Source: Diplonema papillatum
Lineage: Eukaryota > Euglenozoa > Diplonemea > Diplonemida > Diplonemidae
Direction: 5' to 3'
DNA: 64,000 nucleotides
NCBI GenBank assembly: GCA_030068145.1
Contig: JAPJBO010000124.1
Location: 248,001-312,000 of the forward strand
The notes beneath the pieces are model-generated. The model was not told where the DNA came from. It saw nothing but the letters and a program-made list of their open reading frames with translations, and made no database searches. How positions within the stretch are numbered: the first letter of the stretch is position 1; every line of letters begins with the position of its first letter. The position numbers and the translations under genes are program-made. Positions 1 to 10,627 of the stretch are shown piece by piece.

Positions 1-258
1 CACGGGCGTGCAGATTGGCAACTTGCAAACCGTTGTCTGTTCGGTTCAGCGTAGTGCACCCCGCCAATTTCAAAACCCGTTTGGGCTGGGCGCCCACCTT
101 TCTCCTGGTTTCGGCATGCAAGGTTGTGCAAGGAACGGCGGGACAGGCCCTTCTTTGAGTAGACCGGCTATTCTCGTGTTCCTGGCACCCTTTATACCAC
201 TCGTTTACCAAAGCGCCACCCACATCAACACAGCGGCAAAGCTGCCATACATGGGTAC

Positions 259-1540
259 CTCAGTCACGGGTCTTGGTGGTTTGGCTTCTGTGGGCTGTAC
301 CATTATCTGCCGGGACAACGGGTGTGTGAAACTCTGGAAGTACGGGAAATGATTGGGCAGAAGCGTTCTTCGAAGAAATACCGCTAATAGCAGGAACTCA
401 AGCGGGGGGGGGAAAGGGGAAGGAGAAAGGGAGTAAGAACTCCGCAGGTAGGGTATTAAACCTTGGGGGGAGAGGGGGGGATGGCACCTGTTCCCGCTCG
501 GTTTCCAGCTGCGCGATCTCCCCCGCGACGGCGGCGAGCTCGCCCTGCAGCTTCTGGTGCAGCCTCGCGGTCTGCTTGATTTTGTCGCCGAAGGCGTCGC
601 GGGTCCGCCGAGCGCAGTCGCGGCCCACGTGCGCGGTCTTCCGCGCCTTGGCGGCCGCCAGCTTCCGCCAGGCGACCGACGCGCTGACCAGGCTGCCGGC
701 GGTGGCCAGCAGCTCGCTCGTGAACGACTTCCACGAGACCGGGTTGTTCCGCGCCATCCGCATCACGTGCCTGAGCTCCGTGCCGACCGTCGACAGCGTT
801 TCGAACGACAGCCCGCCGTACCCCTTCCCAGGGCTTTGCAGGGGCTGGCGCTGCTTCTGCGGTCTGGGCGGGCGCAGGGCACCTGCTTGGTGCGTAAGTG
901 GGGTCTGCCCTTCCGCTGCGAAGTTCGGGGTTGCGCCCAAGCATTCGAGGGGCTGTTGCACGACGTGGAGGCACGATCGGTCGAGCGCGAGGCCCGAGGT
1001 TTTGTCTGCCGTGTCTTCCCTCAGTTCCGCGAGGCACCGGCCCATGCGGGTCAACAGCGACAAGCTCTCGCTGTGGACCAGGCTCAGGCCCTGCACGCAG
1101 CGGGTGAGCTCTTCGGATTCGCTTTGCAGCGCGTCTTGGACGACGTCGTTGATGTTCTCGCGGGTCGGCCGCTTCGTCTTCCTCTCCCGCAGTCGGTGCA
1201 GGGCGGTCGAAAGCGGGACGTTCTGCTTCAGCAGCAGCTTCTCCGTCGCCTCGGAGCCTCGCTGCAGGAGCGCCATCTCCTCTTCCAGCTGCTGCGTGGC
1301 CCTCACCAGCTTCGCCCGCAGGGACTCTGTCTCGGCTATCTTCGCCTTCAGGTCGATCATCACGCGCGACGTGCCCAGCCGCGTGTCCTTTTCGAGCCTG
1401 TGCGCGACGACCTTCTCATTGAACCTACTCCGCCCGCTATCCTCGTTCTTCGCGTGGGCCACGTCCAGGAGCACCGACGTGTTCGTCTCCCAGTCCTTCG
1501 TGTCGTTCATCCCGCGGCCCGAGGACGCTAGGTTGACCAT
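259..1540 (-). CDS. Tektin-like axonemal coiled-coil protein, 3' end beyond the window
   Basis: Tektins form filaments inside the doublet microtubules of cilia. The main exon (488-1540, 351 codons) is helical and starts with an NDTKDWETN segment like the tektin 'W..N...L' start. It continues with a PLSTALHRLRERKTKRP block and then CLAELREDTADK and LDRSC, which match the order of motifs in the first tektin half. The segment NNPVSWKSFTSELL fits the next conserved stretch. The exon ends in EREQ at a CAG/GTGCCA donor; reading on gives only a proline-rich tail. A 16-codon in-frame piece with good acceptor and donor (259-306) could be the next exon, and the remainder would lie left of the window. 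A P/Q-rich stretch of about 50 residues around 840-990 does not fit tektin and may be an unspliced in-frame intron. Family call is fairly sure; the subtype is not. Confidence 0.72.
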
Positions 1541-2386
1541 TTTTTCGATCTCTTTCTCCTTTCCTTTCTATTTTTCCCCCTTTCCAGGCGGGATTGAGCG
1601 GGTGGGCGGGGCGCCGAGAGCGGCGAAGGATGCCTGTGAAGAATAGTTTGCGCTGTGCCGCGCACGGGAGAGAGAAGCGGTGCGTGATATTTTCACGGTT
1701 TCTTGGTGTCTTCGCGTCAGGCGCGCGATGGTTTCTTGCGCCCAGACCTAGACCCACTCCGCCTCGTTCTTTGCGTGCGCTACGTCGAGAAGCAACGTCG
1801 TTCGTTTCATCGCACGGGATGTGTGACCGGACGCTGGACTTGAACATTTCCCCTTTTCGGTGCAACCGGTCTTGTATTCCTTTTCTTCTGACCGCCAGTA
1901 TCTCTCAAATGGCCTGTGTGTCGGCAGGATAGCGTCACGAATCAGCCCGGAATCCCCTCCTGCAATGCCGGCCGTGTGTTTTACGAAGGATCCCGGACCG
2001 GCTCAGCTCAGATTCAAACTGGACGATGCCGTCAGAAGAAGACCGCGTAAGGCGAGAGGACTATAGAACGTCACGAAGCAGCATTTTTGGTGCGCGGAAC
2101 AAATTGTCGTTGTGGCGGCGATCACAGGGAAAGCGGAGAAGCACGCACGACCACTCCGACCGACGGAATGTGAATCGGAAAGATGAGGCAAGAGCGAAAC
2201 AAGGAGCCGGCACGAAACTCGAGCGAGAGGCTCGAAACGATGGTGACATCGAGTCGAGGCGGTGCGCCGTTTTGGCGGCAACACGAGGCTCCTTGTGCGA
2301 CTCGCGTGATCTCTGCTAGAGTGAAACGGGAACAGCGAAGATTGAGATTCTGCCTTGACGACGCCGAGAGTACCAGCGCTGACGAG
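1541..2386. other. Intergenic spacer, no gene seen
   Basis: Between the tektin start and the stop of the next minus-strand gene. Short overlapping open frames on both strands lack family features. It should contain the tektin promoter and the 3' end of the ankyrin gene, but no motif can be assigned. Confidence 0.4.
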
Positions 2387-5300
2387 CTAAAATTCAGGAC
2401 GATGTGACAACCGAGGCGGAGCGCCGTTGATGACGGCTTCGCGGAATGAGGCTTGCGAAGTGCGAACAGCCTCAACCACACGCTGCGCGAGGTCACCCTG
2501 CCCGATGCCAGCCAGCTGCTCCGCCAAAGCATAGCGGGAGCTGTGCAGATCCGGGTTGGCTTTGTGCACGGAGAACAGCCCGCGCCCGAGCAGCGCCTCC
2601 AGGATGGGCGCCGACGCCTCGCAGCCGCCCGCGGCGTTGGCCAGCGCCATGTCGCCCGGCGACTTGAGCGGCAGCCGGGTGCGATGCGCAACCTTGCCGG
2701 CCGGGACCGGCGGGAACTCGACGGCGGCCCCGGCCGCCAGCAGCAAGCCGACGACCGCGCGGTGCCGGTGGAACACCGCCCAGTGCAGCGGCGTCCGGAA
2801 CTGCGCGTCACGCGCGTCGAGGGTCGACGGCGCGTACGCGAGCGTCCGGCTCACCACCGCCGGCTGCCCGGAGCGGCAGGCGTAGTGCAGCACGGTCTGC
2901 CGCGACGCGTCGCGCACGCCGGGCCCCGTGCCCTCCCGGAACAGCACCCCCAGGCACCCGTCCCAGCCCCCCGCGGCCGCGACGTGCGCCGGCGTCGCCC
3001 CCCGGCCAGTCGTCAGGTGCACGGTGCCCTGCGGGCCGGCGCCCCTCGCCTTCGCCGCGGCCAGCAGCAGCTCGAGCACCGCGGTGCGGCCTTCGCCGGC
3101 CGCGACGTGCAGCAGCGACGGCGCGCCGCCCCCAGGCTCGCAGGGGAGGGGGTACCCGGCGTCGAGCAGTGCGCGGAGCAGCTCCGCTTTCCCCAGCCGG
3201 ACGATGGAGCGCAGCTCTTCCGGCACGCGCCCGGCGACCCCCGCCCCGTTCGACTCGAGGAACGCCGCGTATCGACGCAGCCCCGAGTGCTCCACCAGCA
3301 TGCACGGCGCGTACGTGCCGCCCTCGCACATCCCCATGAAGCACTCCGCATCCCCCCCGAACACCCCGTCATCCCCACCGCCGCCGCCGCCCAGCGCCGA
3401 CGTGTGCAGGAAGAGTGCGGCGTCCCCCCCAGCTTCAGCGACGGGCCGCCCCTCCCACCCGCGGCCGCCGCCGCCGCCGAGGACCGCCGCGCGCAGCTTC
3501 CGGGTCGCGACGATGGCACGGAGCGAGTCGCCGCCCAGCTCGTGCCAGTCGGACCCCGCGTGCAGGTCAACGCCGTCCGGGAGGTCGAGCACCGCCCGCC
3601 ACACGCCGGCCACCAAACGCTCAAGCTCCGTCGCCAGCGGCTCGCCGCAATCAGTGCTATCCAGGTGCTCGCCACAACCGGTGCCATGCAGGTGCCCCGC
3701 CGCCGCCACCGCCCCCCTGTCCAGCTTCCCCGAGCGCGTGGCGGGGAACGCGGCCGCGCGGTTCCAAAGGAACCGCCTGGGCACCATCCCGGCCGGGAGC
3801 CGCCGCCTCGCGTGCTCGGTCAGCACGAACTCGAACTCGGCAGGCATCCGCGCCACCGGCTCGTCCCCGGCGGCCGGGGGTCCGGGTCCCGCCCGCAGGA
3901 TGACCTGCAGGGCCAGCCGGGCGGGGCCTTCGGCATAGGCGCACGCGTTTTCGACGAGCCGACTCTCGCGCATGGCGTGCTCGACCTCCGCGAGCTCCAC
4001 CCGCACGCCGTTCACCTTCACCTGCCCGTCGCTCCGGCCGAGGAGCACGATCCGTCCCTGCTCGTCACGTCGGCACAAGTCGCCGGTGCGGTACAGCCGC
4101 CCGTGCCCGCGTGACTGCACGAACGCGCCGGTGTGTTCTTCACCGTCGTTACGTGTCACGTATCCGTGGGACACAGACGGCCCGCCGATGTACAGCGTAC
4201 CTTCTGCCGCCTCGTTGCCTTCTTCGTTCAAGACGTGCAGCGTGACTCCGGGGAGTGGTCGACCGATGATTCTGCGGCAGGGATCCTCTTTGGTGATTGC
4301 TTGGTACGCCTGGTACACGGTCGCCTCGGTGACGCCGTACACATTGTACAGAGTGAGGCGCGTGGCTCCCCCGGCTGCAGAAGCGGCGGGAGCCCAGGCG
4401 TCGGCGATCGCTTGCGGCATCGGCTCACCCCCGAGCGAGAGGACGGCCAGGTCCGGGTAGTCTTCGGCGCGTCCGGCGACGAGAGACCACAACGACGGAG
4501 TCGAGCAGACGTGGGTCACGTGTTCGGCCTTCAGGATGTCTCCCATGTTCTGCAGCACGTCTTGTCTCGACGGCGCGACCAGCGTGCACCCTGACACGCA
4601 AGCAGTACCCAGGTCGCCTTGCCATGGATCAAACATCACACTCGACGCCATCAGCACCCGACTCGCGGCTGTTATATTCTCCTCGGCGCAGCGCCCGGCA
4701 GCGTAGGCCAAAACCTGCTCGTTGCTGCACCGCACCGCCTTCGGAAACCCAGTCGAGCCGGAGGTGTGCTGCACGTAGCACAGCGCACCGGGCTCGAACT
4801 CCCCTTCGCCGCGGCCAACGCCCCCACGGGCATCGGCCTCACCGCCGCACCGCACGGCGGCGTCGGGAGCCCTGCCGCACCAGCCGGGGGGGGGTGGGTT
4901 GGCAGCGGGGTCTATTCCCCCCGGTCCGGCCGCGGTTGGCGCTCGCAGGACCTCGTAGATGATGAGGTGCAGCCCGCCGCCGCCCTCTGCACCCCCGCCG
5001 CCGACCCTACGCACGCCCGGAGCCCCGGGCACCTCCTCCACCGCGCCAGGCGGGAGATCCGCGGCCAGCTTCTGTGCGAGCGCGGCGGTGACCACGGCTG
5101 CGGTGACCCCGGCGCGGGCGAGCATCGCCTGCGCGCGCCGCCAGGGCAGCCCGGCGTCCAGGGGGCAGAAGGCCCGCCCGCCGGCGCACGCGGCGAGGCA
5201 GGCGAACAGCGCCTCGGGGCCCTCGTCGAGCCACACCGCCAAGGGCGGCCCCGCGACGGCCCCCCCCAGCCGGCCCAGCGCGCCGTCCAAGCGGCCCGCC

Positions 5301-5419
5301 AGCGCGCCGACGATCCCCGCGGCCTCTCCGTAGGTGGTGGTCGACCCGCCAGGCCCCACCACAAACGTGTGGCCCGGCCGCTCAGCCGCCGTAGCGGCGA
5401 AGGCGCTGGCCAGATGCAT
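2387..5419 (-). CDS. NRPS-like adenylation / carrier / ankyrin-repeat protein
   Basis: Intronless 1010-residue frame, very GC-rich. Residues 1-570 are an AMP-forming adenylation domain: HTSGSTGFPK (A3, 218-227), FDPWQGD (A4, 263-269), YNVYGVTE (A5, 358-365), YRTGDL (A7, 443-448), a GRSDGQVKVNG block (A8) and RSGKLDR (A10, 562-568) with the catalytic Lys. The acidic residue of A4 that in amino-acid activators contacts the substrate amine is present, so an amino acid is a likely substrate. Residues 600-645 are a peptidyl carrier domain; LGGDSL carries the phosphopantetheine Ser632. No condensation, reductase or thioesterase domain follows. After Gly-rich linkers, residues 735-900 hold ankyrin repeats (SLLHVAAGEGRT, TPAHVAAAGGW, TVLHYACRSGQ, TPLHWAVFHRH). 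The domain order resembles Lys2/AASDH-type proteins in its first half only. Function beyond loading an acyl or aminoacyl group on the carrier arm is unknown. Confidence 0.9.
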   Translation of the reverse strand: MHLASAFAATAAERPGHTFVVGPGGSTTTYGEAAGIVGALAGRLDGALGRLGGAVAGPPLAVWLDEGPEALFACLAACAGGRAFCPLDAGLPWRRAQAMLARAGVTAAVVTAALAQKLAADLPPGAVEEVPGAPGVRRVGGGGAEGGGGLHLIIYEVLRAPTAAGPGGIDPAANPPPPGWCGRAPDAAVRCGGEADARGGVGRGEGEFEPGALCYVQHTSGSTGFPKAVRCSNEQVLAYAAGRCAEENITAASRVLMASSVMFDPWQGDLGTACVSGCTLVAPSRQDVLQNMGDILKAEHVTHVCSTPSLWSLVAGRAEDYPDLAVLSLGGEPMPQAIADAWAPAASAAGGATRLTLYNVYGVTEATVYQAYQAITKEDPCRRIIGRPLPGVTLHVLNEEGNEAAEGTLYIGGPSVSHGYVTRNDGEEHTGAFVQSRGHGRLYRTGDLCRRDEQGRIVLLGRSDGQVKVNGVRVELAEVEHAMRESRLVENACAYAEGPARLALQVILRAGPGPPAAGDEPVARMPAEFEFVLTEHARRRLPAGMVPRRFLWNRAAAFPATRSGKLDRGAVAAAGHLHGTGCGEHLDSTDCGEPLATELERLVAGVWRAVLDLPDGVDLHAGSDWHELGGDSLRAIVATRKLRAAVLGGGGGRGWEGRPVAEAGGDAALFLHTSALGGGGGGDDGVFGGDAECFMGMCEGGTYAPCMLVEHSGLRRYAAFLESNGAGVAGRVPEELRSIVRLGKAELLRALLDAGYPLPCEPGGGAPSLLHVAAGEGRTAVLELLLAAAKARGAGPQGTVHLTTGRGATPAHVAAAGGWDGCLGVLFREGTGPGVRDASRQTVLHYACRSGQPAVVSRTLAYAPSTLDARDAQFRTPLHWAVFHRHRAVVGLLLAAGAAVEFPPVPAGKVAHRTRLPLKSPGDMALANAAGGCEASAPILEALLGRGLFSVHKANPDLHSSRYALAEQLAGIGQGDLAQRVVEAVRTSQASFREAVINGAPPRLSHRPEF

Positions 5420-6749
5420 TCTCTTTCACATACGGCGAAGAGTCTCAGTCTGATGTCCGGGCCCTGTCTGCGTTTCTGATGTTTTTTCCTTAAGGAATTG
5501 CCTTGGAATTGGCTTGTGGAGGTGATTTTGCATTCTGCTGCCATTATTTCAGCTTAAACGAGCATCCGACCAGTTATTTTGAATTTGCCGAGCATTTTAG
5601 GACAACCCAAGTGGTAGGTTTCTAGTTTTGGGCTGCTGGGTCTGGTGTCTGCCTTCCAGGGGGAAGAATCTTAGTTTCGTGTGTTGGGCAGGATGGCGGA
5701 GGTGGGGTCGTCGTGAATTGGTCTGGCTTTAAGGGAATTGGAGTGGCGGGGCGTGTTGGAAATGTTGGGCGGCGAGAGGTCCCAAAAAAATACTAGAAGG
5801 CAGATTGTGACGGGTTGAGCCCTGGGTTGAAGGAGACCTTCCGCCCTCCAATGAATTTTCACGCGGCCGTAAGCCTTATTCTTTACTGTAGGCAGACCTG
5901 ATCGAGACGACGGGTGTCGGCACTGAGAAAGGCTGCAGAACATACGGAAACTACCGCGGCAGGCAATGTACGTATGCTGCCTCTTTCACCGAGCAGAGAG
6001 ACACGAGGGGGATCAGGGTTCCGTCTTCCACGACGGCGCGGTTAGCCGACCGCGATGCAAGCGGGCGCCAGATCGTCGAGCGTACGTACCCGGAGCATTG
6101 AACCCTGGCCCTTTCTTCTCTGTGAGGCGCCTTCGCCATCACGAAGTCCGTTCACAGAGGCAGCGCGTATTGCCAAAGAGCCTGCTCTTTCGGGTGTGCC
6201 GACGCAGATTCGGGGGGTAGAAAGGTTGCAGGCGTAGCATTGAGAAAAAATGATCGGGACCGCCTTGAGGGGCTAGGAACGGGCGCGAGATAACCACTCT
6301 TCAGGTTTTCCGGGAGAAGAGCACTACAGGCGAAAACGGACGGCGCGGGGGTCCCTGGCACGAGCTTCGTAAGTGTTGCGGGGGTGGGTTGACACGCAGG
6401 CAGGTATGGCCCCGTCGTGCTTCCTCTATCCCCTTCGCTCCGCTGTAGGGGCGACACTGCGGACGCTTGCGAATGCGTGAGCTAACGAGGGGAATTGTAC
6501 GATAACGTAACCAAAAGTGCGCACAGATCGACGCACGAAGCAACTGCGCCACACTCTTTCGGGGGGTGTGCTCAGTTCCGCGCGGGATGGCTCGTTCAGA
6601 ACACCCGAAGGCATCGACGATCCCCAGCACCAGAAGCGTTTCGGTGGGTTGTTTGAACTCGCAGCCCGCATGAAGGCAAACACCCTGCATGGTTTGGGCG
6701 TCGGGGACTGTAATCCTCAAGGATCCAATTGGCAAGCAATCTGGATGGC
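5420..6749. other. Intergenic spacer with one dispersed-repeat scrap
   Basis: No convincing gene. Around 5698-5750 lies a diverged copy of the sequence also found at 39609-39680 and, inverted, at 50478-50552 (shared core GGTTTAGCTT / TTTAAGGGAATTGG). The rest, including the open frames at 6301-6759, is probably 3' flank of the TBP gene. Confidence 0.4.
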
Positions 6750-9171
6750 TCAGCCCCAATCGCCCGCAGTCGAAAACGGCTGCGTTGGTGCAGCTTCGGC
6801 GCCAGGCAGCGGCTGCGTGTCGAAGTCGAACTTGAAGTCCTCCTCCTTGGCAACGAGGTTCTCGTCTTTGACGTCGTCGTCCTCCTCCTCTTTCGGCATC
6901 TCAAAGCCGAGGTCCTCACCTTTGACAACGTTGTCCAGACTGTCGGCGAGATCAAAGTCAAGCGCGTCCGCGTCTGGCAGCATGTCATCGTCCACTTCCG
7001 TCTTCCTCCGTTTGCTCGGTTCTTCGTCTTCATCCGCCAACAGATCAATCACCTTCGGCGGTGTCCTTTCGCGCTTCACCTTCGCCTTCGCCAAGTCGAC
7101 GGCGGCGACGGTGGGCCCTGCCAGCTCCTCCTCGGAATCGACGTTGTCATCAAAGTCTTCGACGTCCTCTGTCTCGCCAACGTCCGCGCCGAGCATCTGG
7201 TTTCGTGGTAATTGCTTAAAAGGGGTTAGGTTGCAAGTCTGCAGGGGGACAGCTGGCTTCGTTTCAGGCCGAATCGCAAGTAGCGATCGCTGCCCGACGA
7301 AGTGCAGCAATCCATAACGACGTTTTTCGTTTGTACATTTTGTTTGCGCGATTTGGTCTGTTATTACGACGCATTCAGGTTAAAACGCCGTCGGTACTTT
7401 TTTAGACGCTGTTAAACAAGCACGTGAACTAAGGAGCAGTTACTGGCTATGTGTACACCATTTTCTCATGAGACGTGCTGGGTTATTATCCTCGTCCGCC
7501 ACAACACAAGCGTGCTCGTCTTGCACGGTAGAGTCCAGCCAAGTGGAGTAAAAGCGGGTGTACAATCAAACCACGTGTACGTCCGAAAAGCGGATGTGAC
7601 GGCCAGCACTTAGCTCCGGTTTTTTGGTCTCGCTTTTGAGGCTGGACGTCCACCGTGCGGTCTTTCCATGTAAACCGACACAGTTCTGGTGAGAAGGTAG
7701 GTTCACTGCTTGGTAACATACCTTGTCGATGAGCATCTTCGAGGATCCGTCCGCTGCGCCGAAGAACGGCTGGGCGATTGGGAACAGCAGAGACGCTGCT
7801 TCAGCGAGCTGGGTTGCTTTGCGCAGTCCTGGAAGGAGTGGGGTCGTTGGGACTGGTTCTGATTCTGGAAAAACAGGTGAGGCCAAAGGAGCTTCCATCG
7901 GTCGTGGTGATCCGTGCTACCTCTGGTTTTATTTGTGCGGTCGACGATATACGTCGTTCTGATTCTATTTGTGCGGTCGACGATATACGTCGTTCTGATG
8001 TCTGACGACTTTGTTTCTTTGCTTGCTCTGTTTTCCTTGTGGACCTTTTATTTCCTCCTTTTCAAACAAATACTTCTTCCTCTGGGACAATCCCCACTCA
8101 CCAATCAGTTTACTCCTTTTTGCAAATAGAAATTCAGCCAGGTGGCCCATTCTGACGCTTTGTCTCCAGGCTATTTTCTTTTGTCACTTTCGCACACTTG
8201 TGTGTGCGTACATTGTCGCACTATACCTCACGTTGGCCCGCCGAGAGAGACCCATATGACCGACACGATCATACTCGCAACGAATGTGGCATTGGGCCCC
8301 CGATGCGCGTGTATGTCGGATGGGGAGAAAAACTTAGTTTCGTGTTCAGGCGATACTTGCCTCTCATGTGTGCTTGATGCTAGCATCAAGTCTTCTTCGC
8401 GAGAATGCAGAGTCTTGTTTTATTGTGTATCCGACGATCCCGTATGGGTGATTTTCCTCTTTTTTTTTCACGTTTTCTCTTCTTTCTTTCGTTGTCGACA
8501 GCGTGTTTCTTCAACCAAACAAGACGGGGGAGCACACCGGTGAAGACCATTTTACCGTTGACGAAGACCATGACGCGGCAGCGCGGCTTCAAGATTGTGA
8601 ACTGCAGGGCGGGGAACACTTCCGGCTCGTAGCTGCACCACTGGGAGTGGGCTTCGTGGAGGGCGGAGAGACGGATGGGAACCTTGAGGTCGAGGGACCC
8701 CGTGACGTTGCTGACCCGGAACTGCAGGCACTTCGCGCGCGACACGCCGACGGCGTGCAGCAGCTTGCACACTTTTTTAGCGGCGTACACCGCGGTCTCG
8801 TCGGACTTGACCCCGTAGATCCCGCACTTGCCCGACGCCGTCAGCCGCAGCGTGCACTTCGGCCGCGGCAGGTGGACGGTCGCGGACCTGAAATTGTTCG
8901 GCGTGTAGTCCATTATCTTAATCTTCGCCGCGAGGTCCGGCAGGTCGAGCGGGGTGCCGAAGTTGAAGAAGGCCGTCATCGCGGTCACCTTCGGCGTCAG
9001 GCGGGTCGACAGGCGCGTCCGCTTCTTCAAGATGTTCTTCGGTCGGCTGTGCCCGACGAGGGTCTGCTGTACCGGGACAGCGGCGCGCATGAAGTCCTCC
9101 TCCTCCATGGTGGCGGGGGCGTCGGCTTCATTTTCGAAGTCGAACTCTTCAACCCCTTCGTCGTCGGACAT
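6750..9171 (-). CDS. Divergent TATA-binding protein with acidic C-terminal extension (three exons)
   Basis: TBP binds promoter DNA for all three polymerases. Exons: 8538-9171, 7722-7828 and 6750-7196 (or 7238); phases 1 and 0 join cleanly, giving about 395 residues. Both saddle repeats are visible: the first from TAFFNFG to TASGKCG, the second with SNVTGSLDLK, PIRLSALHEAH, CSYEPEVFPAL and MVFVNGKMVFTG. Exon 2 supplies the last helix (LRKATQLAEAASLLFPIAQPFF). Of the four DNA-intercalating phenylalanines, F94, F186 and F203 remain; the one before the first SGK is Thr (T111). The start at 9171 is chosen because the upstream in-frame Met adds an unlikely Arg/Trp/Gly-rich leader. Exon 3 codes about 150 residues dominated by Asp/Glu with short basic patches (KAKVKRE, KRRK), absent from ordinary TBPs. 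It could be a TBP-related factor rather than the only TBP. Confidence 0.85.
7927..8000. repeat. 36-bp tandem duplication in TBP intron 1
   Basis: Two adjacent, nearly identical 36-bp units, each containing GTCGACGATATACGTCG, lie in the 709-bp first intron of the TBP gene. The core is almost palindromic. No function is evident. Confidence 0.85.
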
Positions 9172-9526
9172 CCGGCCCCAGCCTCCCGCCGCCCCCCAAC
9201 TCGACCCGCGGCACCAACCCCACCTTTCCTCACAGTTGGTCTGCGATTGCCGGCACAACCCTGCCGTTGGCCTCGCACGCAAAGGGCAAGATCCAAGCCA
9301 GAAAAACGACCGTAAAAGACTTCTCAAACTAAAAACTGCTCAAAACGACGAAACAAAAGGGGGTTGCAAAACACGCCCGACTACTAGAAGCTTGCCGACA
9401 AATTTCCAACGAGAATCGTGGTATGGGGGCCAGTAGCATCGGGTGGACACGGGAAGATCACCAAATTGGCACGGGCTCCCCTTTTTTGAGTTAACGCCCG
9501 CTCGAGAGAAGCTTTTGTCGCAACAA

Positions 9527-10627
9527 AACTCTTGTCACGCTGGCGTGAGACTCTTGTCACGCTGGCGGGGAGACTCTTGTCACGCTGGCGGGGAGACTCT
9601 TATCACGCTGGCGGGAGACTCTTATCACGCTGGCGGGGAGACTCTTATCACGCTGGCGGGGACTCTTATCACGCTGGCGGGGAGACTCTTATCACGCTGG
9701 CGGGGAGACTCTTATCACGCTGGCGGGGAGACTCTTATCACGCTGGCGGGGAGACTCTTATCACGCTGGCGGGGAGACTCTTATCACGCTGGCGGGGAGA
9801 CTCTTATCACGCTGGCGGGGAGACTCTTATCACGCTGGCGGGGAGACTCTTATCACGCTGGCGGGGAGACTCTTATCACGCTGGCGGGGAGACTCTTATC
9901 ACGCTGGCGGGGAGACTCTTATCACGCTGGCGGGGAGACTCTTATCACGCTGGCGGGGAGACTCTTATCACGCTGGCGGGGAGACTCTTATCACGCTGGC
10001 GGGGAGACTCTTATCACGCTGGCGGGGAGACTCTTATCACGCTGGCGGGGAGACTCTTATCACGCTGGCGGGGAGACTCTTATCACGCTGGCGGGGAGAC
10101 TCTTATCACGCTGGCGGGGAGACTCTTATCACGCTGGCGGGGAGACTCTTATCACGCTGGCGGGGAGACTCTTATCACGCTGGCGGGGAGACTCTTATCA
10201 CGCTGGCGGGGAGACTCTTATCACGCTGGCGGGGAGACTCTTATCACGCTGGCGGGGAGACTCTTATCACGCTGGCGGGGAGACTCTTATCACGCTGGCG
10301 GGGAGACTCTTATCACGCTGGCGGGGAGACTCTTATCACGCTGGCGGGGAGACTCTTATCACGCTGGCGGGGAGACTCTTATCACGCTGGCGGGGAGACT
10401 CTTATCACGCTGGCGGGGAGACTCTTATCACGCTGGCGGGGAGACTCTTATCACGCTGGCGGGGAGACTCTTATCACGCTGGCGGGGAGACTCTTATCAC
10501 GCTGGCGGGGAGACTCTTATCACGCTGGCGGGGAGACTCTTATCACGCTGGCGGGGAGACTCTTATCACGCTGGCGGGGAGACTCTTATCACGCTGGCGG
10601 GGAGACTCTTGTTACGCTGGCGGGGAG
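9527..10627. repeat. 23-bp minisatellite, about 48 copies
   Basis: Head-to-tail units of 23 bp (core CTTATCACGCTGGCGGGG) for 1.1 kb. The central units are identical. The first four or so units carry CTTGTCACGC or short deletions and the last unit carries CTTGTTACGC, so variation sits at the edges, as expected after expansion from the middle. Because 23 is not a multiple of three and the 69-bp supercycle has no stop on the plus strand, all three plus frames are open and spell the same 23-residue peptide cycle. The long ORFs here (9443-10645, 9532-10764) are therefore not evidence for a protein. It lies immediately 5' of the TBP gene. Confidence 0.98.

Noticed and set aside
557..1646. Plus-strand ORFs of 324 and 356 residues
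   Set aside because: Antisense shadows of the tektin exon; low-complexity Arg/Leu composition and no domain.
2453..4114. 553-residue plus-strand ORF
   Set aside because: Antisense shadow of the GC-rich adenylation/ankyrin gene, which has full motif support.
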